From NCBI RefSeq assembly GCF_002563695.1, contig NZ_PDJI01000004.1:3596001-3660000 (forward strand): a stretch of 64,000 nt of DNA. The letters are read 5' to 3'. The stretch comes from Georgenia soli (GTDB taxonomy: Bacteria; Actinomycetota; Actinomycetes; Actinomycetales; Actinomycetaceae). Under the pieces are notes generated by a model. That model was not told where the DNA came from and ran no database searches. It saw nothing but the letters and a program-made list of their open reading frames with translations. This document shows, one piece after another, positions 16,017-23,828 of the stretch (position 1 is its first letter; each line of letters starts with the position of its first letter). The position numbers and the translations under genes are program-made.

Positions 16017-17498
16017 TCAGGCGCGATCCCCGGAGGATTCCCGGGCCAGAGCGTGCTGAATGTGGTGAGTTTGCGCGTAGAGGTCGCGGTAGTGGCCGTA
16101 ATGGTCCTCGTACACCTGATGGGTGTTCGGCTCCACGGTCGCGGTGACCGGGTTCCAGGTCGCGATGTCGACGTCGAGGCCGGCGGCCCGGGCGGCGAGG
16201 AAGGCGTCCCCGTAACTGGCGCCCACCGTCACCTGGCGGATCTCCTGGGGCAGCCCGATGACGTCAGAGACAATCTGCGGCCACAGGCTGCTCTGGGTCC
16301 CGCCACCGACCGCTACGACTCGGGAGACGTCCACCCCCGCCTCTCGGAAGGTCTCGATGTTGTGGCGCACGCCGAACGCGGTGGCCTCCAGGGCGGCGCG
16401 GTAAAGATCGCCGCGAGTGTGAGAGATCGTCAGTCCCGTGACGGTGCCCCGGGCGTGCGGGTCCTGGATCGGGGTCCGCTCGCCCTCGAAGTACGGGAGC
16501 ATCACCAGCCCGCGCGAGCCCGGACCGGACTCCCCGGCCTCGGCGACGAGGTCGGTGTAGGACGGCGAGCCGAAGAGGTCCCGAAGCCAGCCGGTGATGG
16601 CGCCCGAGGTGGCCATGCCGCCGGCCAGGTTCCACTCGCCCGCGGACAGCCCGGTGGTGCCCCACATCGAGGGGTGGCGCACGCGGTGCTCCGTGGTCCC
16701 GATGAGGAAGAGCGTCGTGCCGTACATGAGCATGAGGTCGCCCGCTGAGACCGCCGAGACGGAAAGCCCTTCCGCCCATGCGTCGATGGTCCCCACCACC
16801 ACGGGGGTGTCGGGGTGCAGGCCGGGCACAGCCTCGGCGGCGGCCCGGGTCACCGACCCGGCCACGTCGCCCGCCCAGGCTAGGCGGGGCAGGGTGATGC
16901 CGGGGGCGACGACGTCGGTCCACGCGGTGTGCCACTCCTGCGTGGTGGCGTCGTACAGCGGCGTCGACTGGGAGGCGGACTGGCGGTCGAGGACGTACTC
17001 GCCCGTCAACCGGGCGACGATGTAGGACGCCGGCATGTGGAAGCGGCGAGCCGCCGCGTATGCCTCCGGCATGTGGTTGGCGAACCACCGGAGCTTCGGG
17101 CCCGCCGACTGCGTCGAGAGGTAGGAGTCGCAGGTTTCGAAGATGGCGTCCGCGCCCAGCTCGTCGTTGAGCTGTTCGATCTCCGCGGTCGCCCGGGTGT
17201 CCACCCCGTAGAGGGCGGCGGGGGCCACCGGCTGGTCGTCCGCGTCCGTCAGCAACACGCACGGGCCCATCCCGGAGATTCCGATCGCGCTGGGCGGCTC
17301 GGAAGCGCGGTCCGTCAGCTCGGCGGCGATCGAGACGAACTCATCCCACCAAAGGCGTCCGTCGATCTCGACGCGTCCGGCGTCGGGACGGCTCACCGAA
17401 TGCTCGCGGACCGCCTGCGCGAGGACGGTGCCGCTCTCGTCGACGAGTACGCCCTTCGTGCTCGACGTCCCGACGTCGATGCCCAGAAACGTCACCAT
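16017..17498 (-). CDS. FGGY-family carbohydrate kinase, first gene of the locus
   Basis: A 493-residue FGGY kinase starting FLGIDVGTSSTKGVLVDESG, the phosphate-1 loop. It has VGTIDAWAEGLSVSAVSAGDLMLMYGTT in the middle and the C-terminal signature VVAVGGGTQSSLWPQIVSDVIG. It should phosphorylate a ketose or polyol with ATP. The pairing with the class II aldolase gene downstream makes it the best candidate for the L-fuculose (or D-ribulose) 1-kinase, although it is not clearly of the FucK branch by eye. AAAGGAG precedes the ATG. An operator and candidate promoter lie directly upstream, so this gene leads the first transcription unit. Confidence 0.85.
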   Translation of the reverse strand: MVTFLGIDVGTSSTKGVLVDESGTVLAQAVREHSVSRPDAGRVEIDGRLWWDEFVSIAAELTDRASEPPSAIGISGMGPCVLLTDADDQPVAPAALYGVDTRATAEIEQLNDELGADAIFETCDSYLSTQSAGPKLRWFANHMPEAYAAARRFHMPASYIVARLTGEYVLDRQSASQSTPLYDATTQEWHTAWTDVVAPGITLPRLAWAGDVAGSVTRAAAEAVPGLHPDTPVVVGTIDAWAEGLSVSAVSAGDLMLMYGTTLFLIGTTEHRVRHPSMWGTTGLSAGEWNLAGGMATSGAITGWLRDLFGSPSYTDLVAEAGESGPGSRGLVMLPYFEGERTPIQDPHARGTVTGLTISHTRGDLYRAALEATAFGVRHNIETFREAGVDVSRVVAVGGGTQSSLWPQIVSDVIGLPQEIRQVTVGASYGDAFLAARAAGLDVDIATWNPVTATVEPNTHQVYEDHYGHYRDLYAQTHHIQHALARESSGDRA

Positions 17499-17540
17499 GG
17501 ATCACCGCTCCTTTGCTGGCCTCTCACACAGCCGAAGCGA

Positions 17541-17554
17541 TGTGAGCGCTCACA
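17541..17554. promoter_or_regulatory. LacI-type operator, copy 1
   Basis: A perfect palindrome TGTGAGCGCTCACA, 42 bp before the kinase start and identical over all 14 bp to copy 2. It lies 15 bp downstream of a candidate -10 box. Because the histidine-kinase gene starts divergently at 17715, a repressor here might also affect that gene, but its distance makes this less likely. Confidence 0.85.
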
Positions 17555-17569
17555 TACGTGAGTGTCGAC

Positions 17570-17599
17570 ACAGTAGGCACGCCCGGGGCGATGGAGCAA
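17570..17599 (-). promoter_or_regulatory. candidate promoter of the kinase-aldolase unit
   Basis: On the minus strand TTGCTC (17599-17594) and TACTGT (17575-17570) are 18 bp apart, followed 15 bp later by the operator. The boxes are partial matches; the support comes mainly from the same layout before the second unit. Confidence 0.4.
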
Positions 17600-17714
17600 A
17601 TCCGTGTTGGGGCGGCCGGAATTTTGCCCCGATTCGCCCCAGCCCTGTGCGGCTGGAGGAGGGGCGCTCGGGGACGGAAGCGGCGCCAGCGCAAGTTCCG
17701 GCAGACTTGCGGCC

Positions 17715-18938
17715 ATGGCCGTCCCGAAGGTGCTGCTGCCGTTGACCAGCGCGGAGACGCCGCGCCGCGGGGTACTCCTCGTCATCGGGGGCGTGGTCGC
17801 GGCGGCCTACGGGCTGCTGGCCGCTGGGTTCGGCCAGATGTATGGACAGCCGGACGTCCCGCGCGCGGTGATCACCGCGCTCGTCGTCGTCACAGCGGCC
17901 ATTGTCCTGACCCCGCCGTTCCTGCACTCGGTCCGCGTCCTCGACGCTCTCGCGGCCCGAACCTTCCTCGACGCCGACCTGCCCGTCCTGCCCGGACGCG
18001 GCACCAGCGCGAGCCTGCGCGGAGCGGCGTGGTACCTCGCACTGCTCGGTACAGGAGCGGTCGCGGCTCTCTCCCTCCTCGTCTGCGTGCCCGTCGCCGT
18101 CACGCTCGTGGCCCGGCAGTCTGGAGTCACCGTCCTGGACCGGACGCTCGGCGCGCTCGGCGGACTGCCGGTGGTGCCCGCCGTCGTTCTCGCGGTCGTC
18201 CTCCTGGTGGTGCCCGCGTACGTCTTCTGGTGGCTCGGCGAGCTTCTCCGCTTCCTCGCACCTCTGCTGCTTGGGCCGTCCGCGCAGGAGCGCATCGCCC
18301 GGCTCGAGGAGGAGACGCGTCAGCTTGCCGCGCGCAACGCTCTTGCCCGCGACTTGCACGACAGCGTCGGCCACGCCCTGACCGTCACGTCGCTCCAGGC
18401 CGCCGCTGCCGAGCGGGCTCTCGAACGCGACCCGGAATTCGTCCGCTGCGCGCTCGCCGCTATCGCCGCCACCGGTCGGGATGCCGCGGCGGACCTTGAC
18501 CGTGCGCTCGGGCTGCTCCGGGAGGGCGAGGCGCCGACGGCCGCGGACGCTGCGGCGGGGGACCGGACCCTCGCCGACCTGCCGGCGCTCGCCCACGAGT
18601 TGCGCACTGCCGGCGCCGACGTCGCGGTCACCCTGCCCGCGACCGACCGGGTGCCGCACCCCGTCTCCCGCGCCGGCTACGCCGTCGTGCGTGAGGCGGC
18701 GACGAACGCACTGCGCCACGGCGACGGCAACATCGGCATCGCAATCGAACTCGCAGGCTCCGCCGTAGAGATCGAGGTGGTCAACGGCCTGGCTGGCGGG
18801 GGAGGGGGTAGCCCCGGGACCGGGCGCGGCCTGGCCGGGATGCGGGAGAGGGCCCTTGCCCTCGGTGGTGAGATGACCTGGGGCGTCCAGGAGCGCCGGT
18901 GGGTGCTCCGTGCCCGGTTGCCGTGGGAGGCATCGTGA
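17715..18938 (+). CDS. sensor histidine kinase (NarL-type pair)
   Basis: A 407-residue membrane kinase. Four hydrophobic spans lie at about 18-40, 50-72, 108-133 and 152-180. A HisKA_3 dimerisation domain follows with phospho-accepting His215 (ARDLHDSVGHALTVTSLQ). A short HATPase domain has the N-box REAATNALRHGDG and G-box GRGLAGMRERALALGG. The stimulus is unknown; most sensing would be by the membrane region, as there is no large extracytoplasmic domain. I chose the ATG at 17715 (MAVPKVLL); an upstream in-frame start at 17604 reads through Gly/Ala-rich sequence. Its TGA overlaps the regulator GTG start, so the two form a translationally coupled pair. Confidence 0.88.
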   Translation: MAVPKVLLPLTSAETPRRGVLLVIGGVVAAAYGLLAAGFGQMYGQPDVPRAVITALVVVTAAIVLTPPFLHSVRVLDALAARTFLDADLPVLPGRGTSASLRGAAWYLALLGTGAVAALSLLVCVPVAVTLVARQSGVTVLDRTLGALGGLPVVPAVVLAVVLLVVPAYVFWWLGELLRFLAPLLLGPSAQERIARLEEETRQLAARNALARDLHDSVGHALTVTSLQAAAAERALERDPEFVRCALAAIAATGRDAAADLDRALGLLREGEAPTAADAAAGDRTLADLPALAHELRTAGADVAVTLPATDRVPHPVSRAGYAVVREAATNALRHGDGNIGIAIELAGSAVEIEVVNGLAGGGGGSPGTGRGLAGMRERALALGGEMTWGVQERRWVLRARLPWEAS

Positions 18939-19603
18939 CGGTGAAGGTCCTGCTCGTCGACGACGAGGCGCTCGTGCGCGGCGGTCTGCGGTACATCATC
19001 GACGCCGAGCACGACCTCGAAGTGGTCGGGGAGGTCGCCGACGGCGCTGACGTGCCCGACGCCGTCGCCCGGACGCGCCCCGACGTCGTGCTCATGGACG
19101 TGCGGATGCCAGGCCTCGACGGCATCTCGGCCACGCGGGCGCTGCTCACGCAGGCCGACCGTGTGGGTGCTGAGGCTTCACGGGTGCTCGTCCTGACGAC
19201 CTTCGAGAACGACGACTATGTCCTCGACGCACTGCGCGCCGGTGCGAGTGGGTTCCTCCTCAAGCGCGCGCACCCGGAGCAGGTGCTCGAGGGCATCCGG
19301 GTGGTCGCGCGCGGGGAGGCGCTGCTGTTCCCAACGGCGCTGCGCCGGCTCGTCGCCGCGTCCGGCACGGGGGAGCGCGGCGACCGGCTGGCACGCGATC
19401 GGCTGTCCGAGCGAGAGCAGGAGGTACTCCGGCTCCTCGCATCCGGGAAGTCGAATGCGGAGATCGGCGCCGATCTCTTCCTCGGGAGGGAGACCGTCAA
19501 GACGCACGTCAGTTCGATCCTGGCCAAGCTGGGGGTGCGGGACCGCACCCAGGCAGTCGTTCGCGCCTACGAGTCGGGGTTCATGCGCGCCGGGGCTGAC
19601 TGA
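18935..19603 (+). CDS. NarL/LuxR-type response regulator
   Basis: A 222-residue regulator. The receiver domain has the acidic pair in VLLVDDEALVRGG, the phosphorylated Asp in VVLMDVRMPG, the Thr in VLVLTTF and the Lys in GFLLKRA. The C-terminal LuxR helix-turn-helix starts LSEREQEVLRLLASGKSNAEIGADLFLGRETVKTHV. The GTG start at 18935 overlaps the kinase stop as GTGA, with GGGAGG at 18925-18930. It should be phosphorylated by the kinase before it; its target genes are not evident. The next gene on the strand is unrelated. Confidence 0.92.
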   Translation: MTVKVLLVDDEALVRGGLRYIIDAEHDLEVVGEVADGADVPDAVARTRPDVVLMDVRMPGLDGISATRALLTQADRVGAEASRVLVLTTFENDDYVLDALRAGASGFLLKRAHPEQVLEGIRVVARGEALLFPTALRRLVAASGTGERGDRLARDRLSEREQEVLRLLASGKSNAEIGADLFLGRETVKTHVSSILAKLGVRDRTQAVVRAYESGFMRAGAD

Positions 19604-19768
19604 GCACTGCGTCCCGCTGGACGCCTGTGTGTCTGGTCGGTGTAAGCATGTCGTTGGATTGCGGTCGGCCAAACCGCGGTAATCTCACTACGAGAAGCGG
19701 TCCGACGGACTTCTGCCAAGCAGATATGTCCCCTCCGCACGTTCATTCGTGCTGCACTGGGGACAAAC

Positions 19769-21655
19769 TTGGGCAATGTTCGGCTCGGAGCTCGAGCGCT
19801 TGGAGAGGGAATTCGAGGCAACTTCTCGGTCCTCGAAGAGGCGTTGGAGAACTATCTCGTGTTCGAGGGAGCGGGTAGGCCGGGACCTGGGGAGCGCCGA
19901 TCGTGGCGCGGCAGCCTTCCGGTGCTCGCCCGCGACCTTGAGGACGCGGGCCTCTCTGAAGTGGAAGTCATACTCGAGTACCGACTGCCGCTCTCCAGCA
20001 AGCGTGCTGACGCCATCCTCGCCGGTGTGCACCCGAAGACCGGACGCCCGAGTTACGTAGTGGTCGAACTTAAGCAGTGGAGCGGCGCGACACGATGGGA
20101 GGACAGCGACACCCTCGTCGATGTTGCGGCCGCCCCGTATCGGCCGTCCCTACATCCGGGGCTCCAGGTGGCCGGGTATGGCGAGTACCTGCGCGACTTC
20201 GTGAGGGCTCTGGACGAGGAGCCTGACCCGCTTGCCGGTGTCGCCTATCTCCATAATGCGACGGACGGCACGGTTGCTGACTTGTGGGACCGGCAGCAGA
20301 CGAATCTCAGCCGAATGTTCACCGGTCAGCGGCGCGGCGAATTCATCGACTTCTTGAAGACGCGCCTTGCTCCCGAGCCCGGCCGGGACGCCGCCGACGC
20401 TTTTATCTCCTCGTCGATCGCTCCGTCCAAGCAGCTCCTGAGCGTCGCCGCGAAGGAGATACAGGAGCGCGAGCAGTTTGTGTTACTCGACGAGCAGCGC
20501 GTCGCCTATGAGTTGGTGCTCCGCGCCGTGGAGAAGGCGCGGCGCGCTGATAGTAAGACTGTCGTCGTCGTCACCGGCTCTCCGGGCAGCGGAAAAAGTG
20601 TCATCGCGCTGTCATTGTTGGGTGAACTCGCCCGGCGGGGCCGGACCGTGCTGCACGCAACGGGATCAAAGTCCTTCACACAGACAATGCGTCAGGTCGC
20701 CGGCAAGGGATCGACACGTTCGAAGAACCTTTTCAAGTACTTCAACTCCTTCATGAGCGCGGAGCCGAACGATCTGGACGTCATCGTTCTGGATGAGGCG
20801 CACCGTATCCGGGAGAAGTCGGTCAACAGGTACACGCCTAAACAGCTGCGGGAGCACGCACGCCTACAGGTGGACGAGTTGATGGACGTCGCCAGGGTTC
20901 CTGTATTCCTTCTGGACGAGCACCAGGTCGTGCGGCCTGGTGAGATGGGGACCGTTGCGGACATCAAAGCTCACGCAGCGGCGCGTGGCCTTCCGGTGCA
21001 GCAGGTCGATCTCAATGGGCAGTTCCGGTCAGGCGGCAGCGATGTGTACCTCAACTGGGTGCACGCATTGCTCGGACTCGGGAACGATCCGGAAGCCGAA
21101 ACACCAGTCTGGCGTGACGAACCAACGTTCAGCGTTGATGTCGTTGACTCGGTAGAGGAAATGGAAGGACGCCTTCGCGCCAGGTTCGAAGCTGGGGAGA
21201 ACGCGAGAATCACTGCGGGCTATTGCTGGCCATGGAGCAACCCGAACACAGACGGCTCGCTCGTTCGTGATGTGAAGATCGGCGAGTGGGCCAAGCCTTG
21301 GAACTTGAAGAGCGATCGAGCAATTGGTGGTGCGCCGCCATCGTGGCTGTGGGCTTACGATCCCGCGGGTTTCGAGCAGGTGGGATGCGTCTATACCGCC
21401 CAGGGCTTCGAGTACTCGTGGAACGGCGTCATCCTGGGACCCGACCTCGTCTGGCGGGATGACCGATGGGTGTCACGCCGTGAGTACAACAGGGATCCCG
21501 ATTTCAAGTCGACGAAAACTGTTGACGACGTAACGTTCGACCGTTTGGTACGTCATGTGTACAAGGTGCTGCTCACCCGGGGGCTACGCGGGACGTTGCT
21601 CTACTCAACCGACGACGAAACACTCTCGATGCTCAGAGGACTCGTGAATCCATAG
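19769..21655 (+). CDS. PD-(D/E)XK nuclease fused to a DUF2075 ATPase, candidate defence protein
   Basis: A 628-residue two-part protein. The N-terminal part (about 20-220) has a nuclease core: SKRADAILAG with Asp81, then VVVELKQW with Glu100 and Lys102. The C-terminal part is a DUF2075 helicase-like ATPase with Walker A GSPGSGKS (270-277), the Walker B/DEAH box VIVLDEAHRI (Asp342-His345), and later motifs such as LNGQFRSGG and CVYTAQGFEYSWNGVILG. This architecture is known in bacterial accessory genes and DUF2075 proteins occur in some antiphage systems. The start is a TTG at 19769 with GGGGA before it; the fit to the family N-terminus supports it, but it is uncertain. The base composition is less GC-rich than its neighbours, suggesting acquisition. 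Confidence 0.82.
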   Translation: MGNVRLGARALGEGIRGNFSVLEEALENYLVFEGAGRPGPGERRSWRGSLPVLARDLEDAGLSEVEVILEYRLPLSSKRADAILAGVHPKTGRPSYVVVELKQWSGATRWEDSDTLVDVAAAPYRPSLHPGLQVAGYGEYLRDFVRALDEEPDPLAGVAYLHNATDGTVADLWDRQQTNLSRMFTGQRRGEFIDFLKTRLAPEPGRDAADAFISSSIAPSKQLLSVAAKEIQEREQFVLLDEQRVAYELVLRAVEKARRADSKTVVVVTGSPGSGKSVIALSLLGELARRGRTVLHATGSKSFTQTMRQVAGKGSTRSKNLFKYFNSFMSAEPNDLDVIVLDEAHRIREKSVNRYTPKQLREHARLQVDELMDVARVPVFLLDEHQVVRPGEMGTVADIKAHAAARGLPVQQVDLNGQFRSGGSDVYLNWVHALLGLGNDPEAETPVWRDEPTFSVDVVDSVEEMEGRLRARFEAGENARITAGYCWPWSNPNTDGSLVRDVKIGEWAKPWNLKSDRAIGGAPPSWLWAYDPAGFEQVGCVYTAQGFEYSWNGVILGPDLVWRDDRWVSRREYNRDPDFKSTKTVDDVTFDRLVRHVYKVLLTRGLRGTLLYSTDDETLSMLRGLVNP

Positions 21656-21691
21656 GTTTCCCCGCGGTAGCACGCGACGGAAGAGTCGAGA

Positions 21692-21703
21692 AGGGCCGTT
21701 TGT
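21692..21703 (+). repeat. 12-bp direct repeat flanking the DUF4268 gene, copy 1
   Basis: AGGGCCGTTTGT here recurs exactly and in the same orientation at 22856-22867. The two copies bracket the DUF4268 gene. They could be a duplication left by insertion, or chance. Confidence 0.3.
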
Positions 21704-21819
21704 AGTCGAGTACCGGTCGTGACTTATTCGGAAATGTGTGACGACCTGGCCCCTAAGCGCTGACCCTCGCGACGACGTCTAACCCACCAGATGTCCAGGT
21801 ACGGAAGCTTTTCCGCGGT

Positions 21820-22800
21820 TCATTCCTCACCGATTGCGCGGCGGACCTCCTGGGTGACGGTTCGGAACCGATCCATTGCGGCCAAGAACCACTGTGCCAT
21901 CGCCCCATGCTGACTTAGGTCCAGCACGTCGTACCCCTCGGGACCCCATGCTGCGATCCGGCATGCCTTTCGCCCTGGCAGAGGTTGGAAATCGAGACTC
22001 TCCCCGTACCCGGTCTCCAAATATTCGCGGCGCGCAAGGAACCGGTCGAACATCGCTTGGTTCTCGTCTGCATCGCTCGACCCGAAGTACAGCTCCACAC
22101 GTGGCCTGGGACCAGAGCACACGAACGCGTACCAGGCGCCGGATGTACCGAACGGCATGGTTATCCAACTGTCGCGGGAGGCTGCGCGTGCGCTCGTCCA
22201 CGAGGGGTATTTTGCGTGAACCTGATCTAAGACGAGTTGCCACAACGCTTCATATGCGGATTGTCTCGGTGTACGTGTGCCGGCCGCCGCCGCGTTCTCG
22301 GTGTGCACACGCTTCGTCCAATCATTCGGCTGGGCGACCAGGCGGAACAACGGCGCCGGCGGTGAGTCCCCGATCCTGACCGCCGCGATCTCCACGCCGA
22401 AGAAGCGGACTCCCTCCTCGGTGTGCTCGTTGAGCCAGTCCAACGCCGCCCGATGCTCGTCGCGAAATGCGGCGGCACACCACACGATGGTCGCGGGGTC
22501 CGTGCCGCCCGCATAGGTGAGGAGCTGTCCCAGGTGGCTGTGGTCGGTCCCCTCCAATTGGTTCTCGACAATGACCGTTGCTCCTGTTTGGAGATCAGTG
22601 CCAATTAGATCGAGAGCGAAGCCACCGACGCGCCGTTCGGCCTCGCTAAGTTCGAGGTCCATACCAAGCACATCGGACAGCACGTCCGCGTTCACGAGGA
22701 GCCATTGCGTGAAGTGATGAGCCTCGTGTGCCCAAACGTCACGGACGGGCACAGAGGCGATGCGGCTTAAGTGCGGTAGCGCAGACATGGAGTGCAGCAT
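21820..22800 (-). CDS. DUF4268 domain protein with PD-(D/E)XK-like core
   Basis: A 326-residue protein. The N-terminal half contains FALDLIGTD (Asp64) and VIVENQLEGTDHSHLGQLLTYAGG (Glu79, Gln81), the D...E-x-Q/K pattern of a restriction-type nuclease core. The C-terminal half (about 185-326), beginning near SAYEALWQLVLD, matches DUF4268. Such proteins are typically single accessory genes beside restriction or defence genes; biochemical function is unproven. I chose the ATG at 22800; another in-frame Met four codons later (22788) is equally possible. It converges on the DUF2075 gene, 164 bp apart. Codon use is less GC-biased than in neighbouring housekeeping genes. Confidence 0.78.
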   Translation of the reverse strand: MLHSMSALPHLSRIASVPVRDVWAHEAHHFTQWLLVNADVLSDVLGMDLELSEAERRVGGFALDLIGTDLQTGATVIVENQLEGTDHSHLGQLLTYAGGTDPATIVWCAAAFRDEHRAALDWLNEHTEEGVRFFGVEIAAVRIGDSPPAPLFRLVAQPNDWTKRVHTENAAAAGTRTPRQSAYEALWQLVLDQVHAKYPSWTSARAASRDSWITMPFGTSGAWYAFVCSGPRPRVELYFGSSDADENQAMFDRFLARREYLETGYGESLDFQPLPGRKACRIAAWGPEGYDVLDLSQHGAMAQWFLAAMDRFRTVTQEVRRAIGEE

Positions 22801-23150
22801 ATTTGAAACCTGGTGACGTGGACGGGAGCGATGTGTCCATCGTTGGTGTTCGGGCAGGGCCGTTTGTTCCCGAGCCCACGGGTTCTTGCGCGGGTGGAGG
22901 AAATCCACAGTCGTCGCACCAGTGGGAAACCCCCAACCGGTGCGCCTGCGAGATTCTGGTAATCGATCTGTCACGGGGTGGGTGCGAATCGCGCGACCTG
23001 TTTTCGCCACACCGAGTCACCGCCGCCAGCACCGACATTGCGACGATGACGATCGCGACGTGCACGTCCGCAAGCTCGGCCGGGAGGAGCCAGACGGTGC
23101 TGATACCGTCGTTTTCAGATCGCGCCGTCCATCGTGGGGAGTTCCCTCCA
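22801..23150. other. 350-bp divergent intergenic region
   Basis: Lies between the DUF4268 gene (minus) and heme oxygenase (plus). It contains copy 2 of a 12-bp direct repeat (22856-22867) and the ribosome site of heme oxygenase (GGGGAG near 23137). I see no tRNA, small gene or convincing promoter boxes. Confidence 0.5.
22856..22867 (+). repeat. 12-bp direct repeat flanking the DUF4268 gene, copy 2
   Basis: Exact second copy of AGGGCCGTTTGT, 1,164 bp after copy 1 and in the same orientation. Confidence 0.3.
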
Positions 23151-23828
23151 GTGAGTCCCCGTCTCGACGCCACCCTGTCGGAGCAACTTCGCGAGGGAAC
23201 GCAGGTCGAGCACCGCGCCGTGGAGTCTCAGCCCTTCGTGGACGAGTTGCTCGCGGGCGCGCTCGACGTCGACGCCTATGCAGGCCTTGCCGCCCAGCAG
23301 CTCGAGATCTACCGCGCTCTTGAGGGCGCAGGTGTGCAACTGCAGGAAGACCCGCGGGGTGCCAACCTTCTCTTCACTGAGCTCCAACGCGTCCCCTCCA
23401 TCGAGCGCGACCTCGCACATCTCTATGGGCACGCCTGGCGCGACGAGATCCGCATCCTCCCCGCCACCCGCACCTACGCTGCCCGGCTCCGCGACGTCGT
23501 CGATCGCCTGCCCGAGTACGCCGCCCACGCCTACACCCGCTACCTCGGCGACCTCTCCGGCGGCCAGATCATCAAACGCATGATGCGGCGCCACTACGGC
23601 ATGGGCACCGACGGCCTTTCCTTCTACGACTTCCCCGAGATCCCGAAGGCCAAGCCGTTCAAGGACCTCTACCGCGAACGTCTCGACGGCCTTGGCCTCG
23701 ACGCCGTGGAGACCGCCCGCGCCGTCGCCGAGGCTCAGGAGGCCTTCCGCCTCAACCGCGCACTCTTCGCCGAGCTCGGCGCGATCCACATCAATCGCGT
23801 CCGCGCGGCGAAGGAAGCAGTGGCATGA
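23151..23828 (+). CDS. biliverdin-producing heme oxygenase
   Basis: A 225-residue HO-1-type heme oxygenase. The proximal heme ligand is His21 (TQVEHRAVES), and the distal helix motif is GDLSGGQIIKR (133-143). The enzyme opens heme to biliverdin, CO and iron using reduced ferredoxin or a flavoprotein. The GTG at 23151 is preceded by GGGGAG; the reading frame continues upstream, but that stretch is not protein-like for this family. Its TGA overlaps the ATG of the phytochrome gene as ATGA, so its main job is probably to make the biliverdin chromophore for that photoreceptor, with iron release from heme a second possibility. Confidence 0.92.
   Translation: MSPRLDATLSEQLREGTQVEHRAVESQPFVDELLAGALDVDAYAGLAAQQLEIYRALEGAGVQLQEDPRGANLLFTELQRVPSIERDLAHLYGHAWRDEIRILPATRTYAARLRDVVDRLPEYAAHAYTRYLGDLSGGQIIKRMMRRHYGMGTDGLSFYDFPEIPKAKPFKDLYRERLDGLGLDAVETARAVAEAQEAFRLNRALFAELGAIHINRVRAAKEAVA

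Noticed and set aside
19749..20060. Alternative frame starting with ATG codons at the 5' end of the DUF2075 gene
   Set aside because: It soon becomes Arg/Ser-rich. The frame from the TTG at 19769 continues into the nuclease core and matches the family N-terminus.
22960..23010. Possible tRNA-like stretch with GTGCGAATCGC near 22983
   Set aside because: No acceptor or anticodon stems can be drawn around it, and spacing does not fit a tRNA.
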